Under the pieces are notes generated by a model, which worked only from the letters and a program-made list of their open reading frames with translations, searched no databases and had not been told where the DNA came from. Positions 31,773 to 42,100 of a DNA stretch of 64,000 bases are shown in pieces. Positions within the stretch are counted from its first letter, which is position 1, and each line of letters begins with the position of its first letter. Both the position numbers and the translations under genes were made by a program. The DNA comes from Tritrichomonas musculus (taxonomy: Eukaryota; Parabasalia; Tritrichomonadida; Tritrichomonadidae): the NCBI GenBank assembly GCA_039105265.1, contig JAPFFF010000008.1, positions 4,402,001 through 4,466,000 of the forward strand, given 5' to 3'.

Positions 31773-32072
31773 TTTTATAAAATTAATTTTAATTATCTTT
31801 TTTTTTTTTCCTTCATTTTTATATATTCATAATTTATTTGATTTTATAATCGTTATTTAAATATAATATTTGTATTAATTAACGAAAAAAAGTTCTTGAA
31901 GTTCATATAAACTGAAATTAAAATCTATTACAATCATGATATTCAAAAATTGGAAAATTCAATAAAATAAAAACTTTAAGTATTTAAAAAGTGTAATTAA
32001 TCTATACTGAGTTTTCGGTCTTATCAAAAAGTTAAAACAAAAACTTTATTTTTATTCAATTTTCTTTTTTAA

Positions 32073-32858
32073 AATTTATAAATGATTTTATAAAATACAT
32101 TTAGATTCAATGTAAAACATTTTAAGATTATTGAGAAATATTGTATAATTCAATTTTTTAAAATTAAAATATCTAATTACTTAAAACAAAATAAAAGTAA
32201 TCATTAGATGAATTAGTAATTAATTTTAATATATATAATAATATTAAAATTTATAATTTAAAATATAATTGTACTTCGAGTTAGATGTGAAAGCTTTCGT
32301 TGGCCTATCTTTTTCAAAAAATTATTAATCAGTTAAAAAGTTATTATTGTAAAAAAAAATTAACAAAAAGTATTAGACTATTTCTTGATCATATCTTTTC
32401 AAAGAAATAATATTTAATATATATTATGCTATATTTATAGTGTTATGCTAAAACATATTTATATCAAAAAGACTATATTGTGAAATATTTCAACATTCTA
32501 TATATTGTTCTGATCATAAAAATTATCTGAATTTGATATAACTTTTTCAAATATATTTTGTTAAAAAATTATGTATTGAATTTCAAATATTATTCCAAGC
32601 TCAAAAAATTTAATCAATATATAAATATATAAAATATAATATTAATTTTATAGTTAGATAAGTATAATTTATTGAAATTTCTGAGGTTCTGAAAAAATAA
32701 CTGTGCTAAAAAAAAATTTTTTCACACATACGTTTATTATTATTTTTTTCTAATTTTACCCTTTTCACAAAAAATAATCATATTTTCTGTGCTTTCACAA
32801 AAAATAACCATGTTTTCTGAGCTTTCTCTCAATATTGGTCCACCGTAATATCATACCC
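32073..32858 (-). repeat. Right terminal inverted repeat, 786 bp
   Basis: Mirror of 28246-29031, of equal length. One substitution was noticed in the A/T run near 32715; other differences may exist. It begins about 300 bp after the transposase stop. Confidence 0.9.
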
Positions 32859-32932
32859 GTTAATAAAAAGTTACCTTTGAAAAATAAAAATATTTATCTT
32901 TAAATATAAATATTTTATCCTTTCAAATTTGA

Positions 32933-33000
32933 GAGCTCTAGCTTAGAGGTTAAATTAATTTGAGGCTAAAGTATTGAGTTCGAAACTAAACCTCTTTGCT
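32933..33000 (+). ncRNA. tRNA-like relic with A and B boxes
   Basis: TAGCTTAGAGG at 32940 matches the Pol III A box (TRGCNNARYNGG). GAGTTCGAAAC at 32977 resembles the B box/T loop. Eight T follow shortly after (33001 on), as in a Pol III terminator. The acceptor and T stems pair poorly, so this is a degraded tRNA or the head of a tRNA-derived SINE rather than a working tRNA. It lies just outside the Merlin element. Confidence 0.35.
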
Positions 33001-33132
33001 TTTTTTTATTTTTATATAAATTATGTAATTACGTTTCATTTCGGCAATTTTTACATTTTAATACGTCTTTTCATTGAATTTTATAAAATCCCAATTACGT
33101 CCGAAGGGTAAAATTGTAAAATTTTTCGAAGC

Positions 33133-33405
33133 ATGCAAAGCAATTACTTGTATTATTTATATAAAATTATTACAAAAGTTGAATTTGATTATAATAATGT
33201 TATGGAAATTGTCAATGTTTTTGATGATTAGAGAAATGGAAAGGAATTAAATTATTATGTTGATTTAATAGAATTTATTGATTCGGCGTTAATAAGAATT
33301 CAAGGAAATCATTCAGTTTATATAAAATTTTATTTTCCTCAGTATATTAAAATAGTTATATATCAAAGTGCTGTATATGAATTTTGGACTTTTATAGTCA
33401 TCTAA
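33133..33405 (+). pseudogene. Small gene remnant, unknown family
   Basis: A 91-codon plus-strand reading opens MQSNYLYYLYKIITKVEFDY, is interrupted once by a stop, and continues 'NYYVDLIEFIDSALIRIQGN', 'YIKFYFPQYIKIVIYQSAVY'. The coding-like composition on both sides of the stop points to a decayed gene fragment. No homologue is recognised. Confidence 0.45.
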
Positions 33406-34917
33406 TTTATTTTATTTATCTGAAAACAAAAGGGGTCGACTCTCTCAATTTTTTTTTGATTGAAAAATAATAATATCTTAAAAATTAAATATTCTTTCTA
33501 TTTAATAAATTCTTAAATCAATATCTGATAAAACCTATATTCATTTAATATATCTTAAAAAACAAAAAATTTGTTATTTATTCCATAAATCATTAAAATA
33601 AGTGTTTTTATTATGATATTTGAGGCTTTTTCTTAAATGATTTATTATTTACATTATTTATATATAACTTGAAATATAATAATAATTTTTAACAAATTAT
33701 ATTATTGATATTCAAGAAATTATTGTTTTTTATAAATAAAAATTTTGAATTAATAATTGAATTAAATGCTAGTTTTTGAAAAAATTATTTTGATAATATC
33801 AGAATTTTGAAAAAATATTATATTTATTAACAAATACTTATTATTTGGATAATATATTAGTTATATCATCATATTAATGATAATATATTTATTATATATA
33901 ATATAAATTATATATATATTATTATAAAATATTAATTTACATTTTTACTCAGTTTATATGTATATCACAATTGAGAAATAATTATAATAACGTATTAATT
34001 CAATTTTATTTTTCATAAATAAATTTATCTTACTTGATATTTAATTAATTACTTTTTAATTAATTTAAAAGATGTAAATAAAATTATAAAAAAAGAATAT
34101 ATGACATAAATGTTACAAAATATTTATATATTTGGATATTTACAAATTCCCAAAATCTCTTTGAATGGTGGAAATTAGATAAGAATAGGCTGGCTAATAA
34201 AATTTGTGTAAGCTCTGAGAATTTTCACAAATTTTGAATTATCTTAACAAATTTGAAAGTTAAACTTTTTTAGAGGAATCTTCTGAAATATTGAAACTTT
34301 TTTAGAGGAATCTTTTTATTTTTTGAAAGAAGATCTAATATATTCAAAATTCTTATAACAAATAATAATAAGCATTTGATAATTTATTAAATTGTTATAA
34401 TATTATTAAATGAAAATAAATATATATGTAATAATTGAATTTATCAATACTCTAGCAAGATATAAGTATTTAATATTTTTTCTTTCAATTCAATTTCAAG
34501 ATACAAAATTTGTATTAACTCATAGAAATACCCATCCTAGATAAGAACTCAAAAATAATTTCCCCTTTCAAAAGTTAAACTTTTTCTGTTTTTATTTTTT
34601 TTAGTGAAATATCTCTATTTTGGCTAATAGAATCGGCTTCATATTTAAAATTGCATCATGTTATTGATAATGCCAATATTATTTATTAATAATTTTTTAT
34701 AATTTTAGAATTTGATAACCGCCAAAGGTCGAACCCTTTTCTGAAAACAATTTGTGTGAATTTCAATTGTTTATTTATTTTTTCAAACAAAATAAAAAGA
34801 TGTTTATATAAAAATATTTATTAATTCAAAGATTACTAAATAATTCACAGAAAATATTTTTATATTCTCAGAAAATATAGAAATTTAAATTATTTTTATA
34901 TTTAGTTATATTTTAAC
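33406..34917. other. AT-rich, no gene
   Basis: About 1.5 kb ahead of the intact 259-aa gene. A 20-bp word AACTTTTTTAGAGGAATCTT occurs twice at about 34264 and 34296. No promoter motif close to the next ATG is recognised. Confidence 0.45.
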
Positions 34918-35697
34918 ATGAATACGCTTTCAACATATTTCAACCAAAGGGAAATAAAAAGAATTGAATCATGTATGCGCGATCCTGTACCAAAAGATTT
35001 CCATCCAAAAGGAGCAAATTATATTGAATATCTTTATAAACATATCAAGCCAGAATATTTTGATTTCTGCATTAAATATTTCCAAGATCAAAAAACAAAA
35101 ATGACTAATCAGCAATATTTGATCGGTCTTGCTGGATTATGCAAATCGATTATAACAGCCCCTAATATTTGGAGATTCTATTTTTCAATATTTGATGATT
35201 CCCATATTTTACGTTTACCTGAATATATAAAAGTGCAAAATAAATTACAATACGATTATCTACGTTGTGTAATTATTCCGGATGTAAAAGATAATGTGAA
35301 GAATCCGATTGATCTTCAATTAAGAAAACTTTCACTTATGGGATATGATTGCCATTATTGGTCTATTTTTATTAAAATGGTTAAGAAAAATTATTCAGAA
35401 GGTTTGTTTCATCGGTTCAATTTTGAAGAAGCAATTTTCTTTCTTTATTATAATACAGTATCTCCATTTATCGTTTTTTCAAAAAGAAAATATCATGAAC
35501 AAATTAATTTTTATATTAACTGTTTGGCTGCAGCAGTTAAAACTTTTATGGATAAATTTCATTATATATGCGATAAAACATCATTTACTCAAAACAATGA
35601 TGAAACAGAGTTAAGTGAAAAAATATTTCTTGATTTTCTCGATTTTTATGAATCACATTTAATGATAAATGAAGATACATGCAAATATTATCAATAA
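34918..35697 (+). CDS. Intact 259-aa protein, unknown function
   Basis: The product starts MNTLSTYFNQREIKRIESCM and is predicted mostly alpha-helical and soluble, with mixed charge and aromatic-rich stretches ('GANYIEYLYKHIKPEYFDFC', 'NIWRFYFSIFDDSHILRLPE'). There is no signal peptide, membrane segment or known catalytic motif. It resembles the many lineage-restricted hypothetical proteins of trichomonads. The 3' 376 coding bases plus 20 bp of flank are perfectly duplicated at 14055-14450. The stop overlaps a TAAA signal. It is the only full gene between the Merlin element and IFT20. Confidence 0.65.
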   Translation: MNTLSTYFNQREIKRIESCMRDPVPKDFHPKGANYIEYLYKHIKPEYFDFCIKYFQDQKTKMTNQQYLIGLAGLCKSIITAPNIWRFYFSIFDDSHILRLPEYIKVQNKLQYDYLRCVIIPDVKDNVKNPIDLQLRKLSLMGYDCHYWSIFIKMVKKNYSEGLFHRFNFEEAIFFLYYNTVSPFIVFSKRKYHEQINFYINCLAAAVKTFMDKFHYICDKTSFTQNNDETELSEKIFLDFLDFYESHLMINEDTCKYYQ

Positions 35698-35717
35698 ATT
35701 TTTGTTCATTCACTTAT

Positions 35718-36037
35718 AAAAATTATAATACATTAATCATTTTAATACGACTTTTTTTCCTTGTGTATTTTTGAATTGATAAATGGTCATTAAAAATGAA
35801 CTGGTTATGTGTATTAATAAAAGTTTGTCTAAACAAGATAATCTTTTAAAATCTGAAATAGTTATTAATATATCTTAATATTGTATTTAAACATGAAATA
35901 AAAGAACCAAATGCCAATATTTTAATTATATAAGTGATTAGTAACAATAATTAATAGCGAAATAAACTAAAATGCATAGCATAAACGTTGAAAAAAGATA
36001 AAAAATATAAAACAAGTAAATGAATAGTTTATATGAT
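35718..36037. other. AT-rich spacer, nothing seen
   Basis: Short AT-rich gap between the 259-aa gene and the next inverted-repeat element. Confidence 0.4.
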
Positions 36038-36041
36038 TTAA

Positions 36042-37158
36042 GGGTAGACTGACATGATTTTTTTTTCTTTTTCAATATTGAATAAGCTCATAGAATATTA
36101 ATTTCAAAGGAGCTCTTTCGGAAAAAGTTTAGGTCAAATACCTAAAATATTTGCCTCTAACGATCGATATTAAAAGCAAAAAATAAAAAATCGACCAAAA
36201 CCTAAAAAAAATGTTCAAAAGTTTTTCATCTAACTGAATATGTCAAAAAAACCATCTAATTTCAAAAAATAATATTATAAATAATATTCCAAATTAAGAA
36301 AATCGTTCCAAAAAACATAAAATTGAAATGTATTAATTATGAAGGTAATAAATATATACTTTTTGCAAGAAAATAAAAAAACTTTTTTAGCTATATGTAA
36401 AAAAAATTTTTTTCTAAATTTTTTAAATCAACTATTAAGATTAATGATTATTATTCCCAAATAATATTTTCCAATTTTTATTCATAATTTCTGATTAATT
36501 AATTGAAAAGTTCCTTTAAATGTAATTCAAAAAAAGATTTTAAATTGAGAACCATCGTTTTTATCTTTTCTCAAATAATCATGGTTATAAGAGTTTAGAA
36601 TATTTTATTTAGAAATATCATTTTATAAAATTATTCTTTATTAAAAATATTTATATTATATATTTAAATCAATCATTGTAATATAAAAAGAAATATAATA
36701 ATTAAAATACTCAAATTATTCGAAGATATTATTTTTCCAGCTCAAAGAAAATATTTCAATATCTATTGAAAATTAATTCATCATATATTATATTTTATTT
36801 CAAACAAATGATTTATATTTTGTAAAAATAAATCATATATATTAAATATAAATAAAATAAAAAATATAATAATATTTATATATTATAAATATAACGTATA
36901 CACCAATATTTATATATATTTTTTTGTAATAGAATAATTTCAGAAATTTTTTATTTGTTGATTGAAAATATGAATCTTTATATCGCATCATATATTTCAG
37001 ATATTTAAAAGATAGTTTATTTATAATTGTTTATATATATTTATGTTAAATATTATTTATCTAATTTTAGAAAAATGCAAATTTTCCACAAGGAATGATT
37101 TTTGTATGAACTCAGTGAAAATAAGCTTTTCAAAAAGTTTGATCATGTCAGCCTACCC
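36042..37158. mobile_element. TTAA-flanked MITE, 1117 bp
   Basis: GGGTAGACTGACATGAT at the left is mirrored by an inward-reading GGGTAGGCTGACATGAT at the right (16 of 17 match). TTAA lies directly outside both ends, as in piggyBac-type insertions. The interior has no open frame; GGTCAAATACCTAAAA and TCGACCAAAACCTAAAA words occur about 90-170 bp inside the left end. Superfamily is inferred from TTAA only, because piggyBac ends usually start CCC rather than GGG. Confidence 0.65.
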
Positions 37159-37162
37159 TTAA

Positions 37163-37519
37163 AATTTGTAGATTTCAAAACTTAATTTAAAAAAAATATT
37201 ACATAACTAAAATTTATGTATAATTTCTCTTTTTATAAGTCATCTAAACAATAAATTAAGTGACAATGAAAATAAGAAAAAAATATGATTCAAGAAAAAA
37301 TTAATTAACTTTTCACAAAAAAAAGGTTTTCTGATATTAAAAATTGTAATTAAATAGAATGCTAGAGAAAACAATTTCAAAAAAACAATTTTTGAGAAAA
37401 TTATCAGATGCATTATTCTAATGAAGCAAAAATTTTTATTAAAAAGGATTAAAAAGCTTACAATTTTTTTAATAAACCTTTTTTTATATAAATATTTATT
37501 CCATGTTATGAGATGTTAT
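37163..37519. other. AT-rich spacer, nothing seen
   Basis: AT-rich gap of about 360 bp without gene or repeat. Confidence 0.4.
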
Positions 37520-37571
37520 GACCCGGGGTCAAAAACCGCTTTGGGTAGGCGGTAATTTACGACCCCGGGTC
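37520..37571. repeat. GC-rich hairpin GACCCGGGGTC...GACCCCGGGTC
   Basis: An 11-bp perfect outer stem (37520-37530 with 37561-37571) encloses an inner CCGC/GCGG pairing (37536-37539 with 37549-37552). It is strikingly GC-rich in AT-rich DNA. It could be a foldback remnant of a mobile element or a structured RNA. Confidence 0.6.
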
Positions 37572-37645
37572 AAAATATACCTAAAATTTTTGACACAATT
37601 AAAAATAGGTAAATCTGGTACCTCTTTCAAGGTCTAGTGCAAATC

Positions 37646-37671
37646 TTTTTTTTTTTTTTTTTTTTTTTTTT
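37646..37671. repeat. Poly(T) run, 26 bases
   Basis: A T homopolymer between the GC hairpin and the third hAT element. Confidence 0.9.
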
Positions 37672-37775
37672 CTGTCGTTTTTTGTAGTACAAGGTTTGTT
37701 CAAAAAGTGAAGTCTATTAATATCATTTATAAATGATGTAAAACAAACAAAAAAAATTGAAAGACTCTCTAGCAT

Positions 37776-38266
37776 TAGGCTTGTTAAGTCTCGTTTTTCG
37801 ATATCGATAATTGATCCATTTTTCTGATATCAATATCAAATCAAAGATTTGGTAGACTTTTTTTTGAACAATTTGGTGGACTTTTTTTTTGAAAAAATTA
37901 TATGTGCTTTCTGAAAAAAATAATTTTGTTAGGATAAAAATTTTTTTTAACGTATCAAAATTTTTAAACTTTTTAAACTGATTACTTCACATATCCATTA
38001 AAAATTTAATAAAAGCTGATTCTTTTTCATAATAAGTTAGAATATATTTATTTTATGCCATTAAAATACTATTTTCAATGTTTTTTTCAGGTATTAATTT
38101 TAATTGATCAAGATTCGATATCAAAAGAATATTTTTTTTGTATCACATTTCATACTTGATAATCGAATTCATCAATTAAAATTTCCAATCGATAGCATTT
38201 TATTATCGATTATCTGAGTTAAAAAAAGTGCCAAACCTGATAATTGATATCAGGATAACAAGCCTA
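37776..38266. mobile_element. hAT-type MITE, 491 bp, upstream of IFT20
   Basis: The ends TAGGCTTGTTA are inverted, and an exact 8-bp direct duplication TCTAGCAT lies outside (37768-37775 and 38267-38274). Just inside both ends is a GATATC(A/G)ATAATT palindrome-like block. No coding. It ends 67 bp before the predicted IFT20 transcription start, so it may now form the upstream region of that gene. Confidence 0.85.
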
Positions 38267-38330
38267 TCTAGCATTTAAATAGTTGCATTTGAGATCAGAT
38301 TTTTTTGTATGAATAAAGAAATTTTAAACG

Positions 38331-38338
38331 TCATTCAT
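38331..38338 (+). promoter_or_regulatory. Initiator of IFT20
   Basis: TCATTCAT with its A at 38333 matches the trichomonad initiator and lies 21 nt before the ATG at 38354. It argues against the in-frame ATG at 38309, which would lie upstream of transcription start. Confidence 0.5.
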
Positions 38339-38353
38339 ACAAAAAAAAAAAAA

Positions 38354-38743
38354 ATGGATAATCCAAATAGAGTAATCTTTGATCAAGAAAATGATTACAA
38401 AATCACAGTTATGGAACCAGAACAATTTAAAGAGACTCTTAAGTTAAAAGAAAGCTGTGATGGTTTTTCAACAGAAGTGAATGAATTTATGACAGCTGTT
38501 AAAGAATTTTTATCTATCATGGAAGCACAGAGCAGACGTGTCGAAGATCAGAAGCTTCGTTCAATTGCTCTGAGAAATAGAGTTCAAGAAGAAATCGAAA
38601 GAAGAAAATCATGTAAATTAGACCTTCAGAGTGAAATCGAAGCTCGTCAAAAAATACTCGAAAAGTTACAGTCCGAAATTCGAAGTTTTGATGAATATGA
38701 TCGACAACTCGCAGATAATAATGAAAAATTATTAATGATGTGA
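38354..38743 (+). CDS. IFT20: Intraflagellar transport protein IFT20
   Basis: The 129-aa product (MDNPNRVIFDQENDYKITVM...) matches the usual IFT20 length (about 130). It shows the family order: an N-terminal 'MEPEQFKETLKLKESCDGFSTEV' segment, like human '[23 protein letters not shown]', then a long coiled coil ('EDQKLRSIALRNRVQEEIERR', 'LQSEIEARQKILEKLQSEIR'). IFT20 is an IFT-B subunit that pairs with IFT54 and links Golgi-derived cargo to flagellar assembly. An ATG in the same frame at 38309 would add 15 residues, but the initiator at 38331 and an A-rich leader favour 38354. Confidence 0.88.
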   Translation: MDNPNRVIFDQENDYKITVMEPEQFKETLKLKESCDGFSTEVNEFMTAVKEFLSIMEAQSRRVEDQKLRSIALRNRVQEEIERRKSCKLDLQSEIEARQKILEKLQSEIRSFDEYDRQLADNNEKLLMM

Positions 38744-39147
38744 AATTAAAATATGATTGTATTATCATTTAATTTATTTATTTAATTTGGGCCAAGTAAA
38801 TAATTGCTTTGTTTTAAAACACTTGTTCAATAACAATAGTTTACTGTATAGCATTTATATACGTTATTTTTTAACAATAACGATCATTTATCATTGAATG
38901 AAAAAGATAAAACATATTATTTTATCTCCAAATTCAATAGATTAAATAAAAATCAATTTGCTAAAACGATAAGCAGACAATTAGTTTGAAAAGGAAAAAA
39001 AGGATAAAATTTATTTTAATTGTAAAATGAATTAATATTATTGAATAGAAAAATTATTTAATTTTTTGAAAAGTTAAATTCAAAAATATCACTTTTTGAG
39101 TATTGAATTTCATTTGATATTTAATTGCTATTTTTTTAGCAATATCC
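38744..39147. other. Intergenic, no gene
   Basis: This 404-bp AT-rich gap must hold the promoter of the DH-Kelch gene. TTTAGCAATATCC directly precedes the ATG; no clear initiator is seen. Confidence 0.5.
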
Positions 39148-42100
39148 ATGGAGGCATATAATTTCGTCGTCATCGTGCTTCCTGATTTAAAGCCGAAATG
39201 TGTTGTTTATTCAAAAGAGATCGGATTAAATATCAAAAAATTATTTGAAACGATAAACGACGATAAAATTACAAAAGGAAACGATTTATATTTAGTAACT
39301 CCATCATTAATGGAGAAAATTGACCCTGATATAAATATACAATTTAGTGATGAATTTGTAACAAATTTTCCTCAATATCGAATTCAGTTTTACCCGAAAA
39401 ATTATCCTCAATATATTTTAAGATTTCAACCAGCTTTAAAAGAAAAAAAAGCAATCACAATTCACAAATGGAATGTAGGAATTGAAAAAGAATCAAATGT
39501 TCAATTGAGTGATATACTCAATGCTTTTTCGAAAACTTTTTTTGTTGAAACTGATGATCTAGAATTTGTGTTTGATAAGCCACCTATTAATATCGATGCA
39601 CCAATTCTTTCACAAATTGAAAATATTAAAAAGCAGGAAATAAAATTAGTTTTTTCAGTAACTGACCGCGAATTCAATCATGCAAAAAAACGAGTTGATG
39701 TTTTAAAAGAAATCGAAGAATCAGAAGAAAGGTATGTTAACGATCTTGTACGAATAACCGAAAATTTTACCAAAGAATTTTTTCAATCTTATCATATTGA
39801 TCCTGATGTTTATCGCCGTACATTTAAGTCAGTTGCTGAAATTTTACCTCTTCATGCAACTTTTTTAAAATCATTAAAAAAAATTGGATCAGCATTGGAA
39901 ACGTCAATAGGCCCACTATTTCTTGAATTTATTCCATTTTTTAAAGTAGCAGCGCCACATGTTTCCAATTTTTCATCAGTTATAGAAGAAATCACAGATA
40001 TCTTACAAATTAATCGCCCTTTTGAAAAAGCTGTTTTTCAAATTTGTCGTACAGTATTTGGTGGTAATACCGTAGAATCACTTCTTGTTACTCCAGTTCA
40101 ACGAATTCCTAGGTATCCACTATTATTAAAAGAATTATTGAAGTGCATGCCAGATTGCCATTGGGACAAAGATTATATTCAACTAGCACATAATAATTTA
40201 ACGAAATTAAACCAAGAAATAGATCAAAAAACGAGTGAGCAAAAATCTGCGAATAAGATGGCCCAACTCCAAAAGAAGCTTGGTCGTTCGTATAATGTTT
40301 TAGCCAGTGGAAGAAGCATTATATCGACTTTAGATATAGAAGAAAGCTCTCTTTACTTATTTAATGATCTATTATTAATTCAAACCAAACAAGATGAGAC
40401 ATATAAATTCAAAGAATTTCCCTTAATCACCACCAAAGTCCTAAAAGGCAATTCGCTGTCGAATTTCACCTTTTCCACCAAGAAAAACGTGTTTAAATGT
40501 CCAATTACAGATGAATCAAGAACATTTGTTGACACTTTTTCGGAAACCAAACGTGACTTCCTTCTCAAAAAGTGCACATTTGATGGGTCACTTCGATGGA
40601 CCTCAAAACCGTTTAAAGGGCCCCCCGAATTAAGATCTGCCGCAATTGCATCCATCCTTTTTGACCTTTATTTATTCGGCGGCCGAAGAAAAGACGATAA
40701 CTCGGTGTCAAATGAACTTTGGTGGTTCCATGAAGACACGTGGGAGCTTGTTGAAGTGACCAATGCGCCGAGACCACGATACGACTGTTCCATGAATGTT
40801 TACGGCACTTCACTTGTAGTTTTTGGAGGCCATGACAACGAAAACCAAGTTTTTGATGATCTTTTAATTTTTGACATTCCAACCGCCAACTGGACGGTTA
40901 TTGACTCAAAAAGTGACATGAAACCGACACCTCGGTTTGCGCATGCGTCTGCCTTTCTCGGATCTCAACTGTGGATCTACGGAGGCAAAAGCACTGGCAT
41001 TTATTTCAATGACCTTTATTGTTACGATTTTCAGTACAACGATTGGTGGAAGATCGAAACAAGCAAGACTCCAGAACCGCGTGCATGGGCCACAGCCTTC
41101 TGGATACCGGAGAAGATCATCAAGAGACGCAGGAGTAAAAGTTACATTCCAAATAACCAAGAAGAAGAGGAAGAAGATGATAACAACAATTATGAATGTG
41201 ATGCCAATTTTGCAATTTTCGGCGGCGTTTATAAATCAGCCACATATCGAACAATCTGGGTCTTCGATTACGACCACGTTGACTGGGTTGAAGTAGAGAC
41301 ACAAGGCGATCAACCAACAGCTCGTTATTCACACGTATCGGCACAATTCAATAACGCACTCTACGTAATTGGCGGCAGAAATATGCAAGACTCTTCTTTG
41401 GATCCGTATCGTCTCGATATGACAACTCAACCTTTCACTTGGTCAGTTCTTCCTCAAAGCGATGAGCCCAACTCCTTTGACAACGGAATGTGCTGCGTTG
41501 TTGACGATTTCGGTCTTGCTCTTTACTCAACAACTCTTTACTTCATTAAATTGAAGCCCGATTTCGTGTCGGTTCATCCAATCCAGCCAAAAGATGACGA
41601 CGAAATCGTCAAGAACAAATTTGAAGGGACAAGATTATCGTCTCCAATTTATAATATTGAATCGAAAACGGTTTCCACTTTTATTGATAAACCGAAATCA
41701 ATCACATTTGATTTTTCTTCTTCTTTTGACGAGAAATCAATCGATTCAATAATGAAACTCGTCGATGGCCAAGGTCCAAAATGGAAGGAAGAAGCAGTTT
41801 TGAAAACAATCGACAATTTTCAGGATAAGTCATTCTTCATCGAGGAAGAAGAACCTAAACTTCCATTCGAAAACAGTGATGCCGTTTACAGTCAGCAAGT
41901 TGCAAGCGGAAGAATAAGGAGCTCTACGTTGAATCCGTTCTCTGATAAGAAGAAATATAAAAATTCTGATAATTCGTCCCAATTGAAAAAGAATAAAATC
42001 CCTCTCGATCGTGCCTCTTTCAATCCAAACGAACACGATAAAGACGGCCCTTTGAAAAAGACAATTCCACAGTCTTCAAGCGCGGAGTTTCAACATTACA

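Larger units (their letters stand above)
28246..32858. mobile_element. Merlin/IS1016-like transposon with 786-bp TIRs
   Basis: The element is bounded by inverted repeats starting GGGTATGATATTACGGTGGA at the left and, read inward, the same at the right. They extend 786 bp (28246-29031 and 32073-32858), with only one or a few differences noticed. A complete 288-aa DDE transposase of the IS1016/ISXO2-like kind, which in eukaryotes defines the Merlin superfamily, lies near the right repeat. The left interior (29032-30800) holds decayed coding-like sequence that is not transposase. I could not find an exact flanking target duplication. TIR near-identity and an intact frame suggest a young element, perhaps still active. 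Confidence 0.85.

Noticed and set aside
34710-34735. GGTCGAACCC as a tRNA B box
   Set aside because: No A box at proper distance and no cloverleaf could be formed.
14055-35717. The 396-bp direct repeats as LTRs of a 21-kb element
   Set aside because: The repeat is the coding 3' half of a host-like gene, has no TG...CA ends, and no reverse transcriptase or integrase reading lies between.
38309-38353. Upstream ATG of IFT20
   Set aside because: It lies before the likely transcription start (38333) and would add residues foreign to the family.
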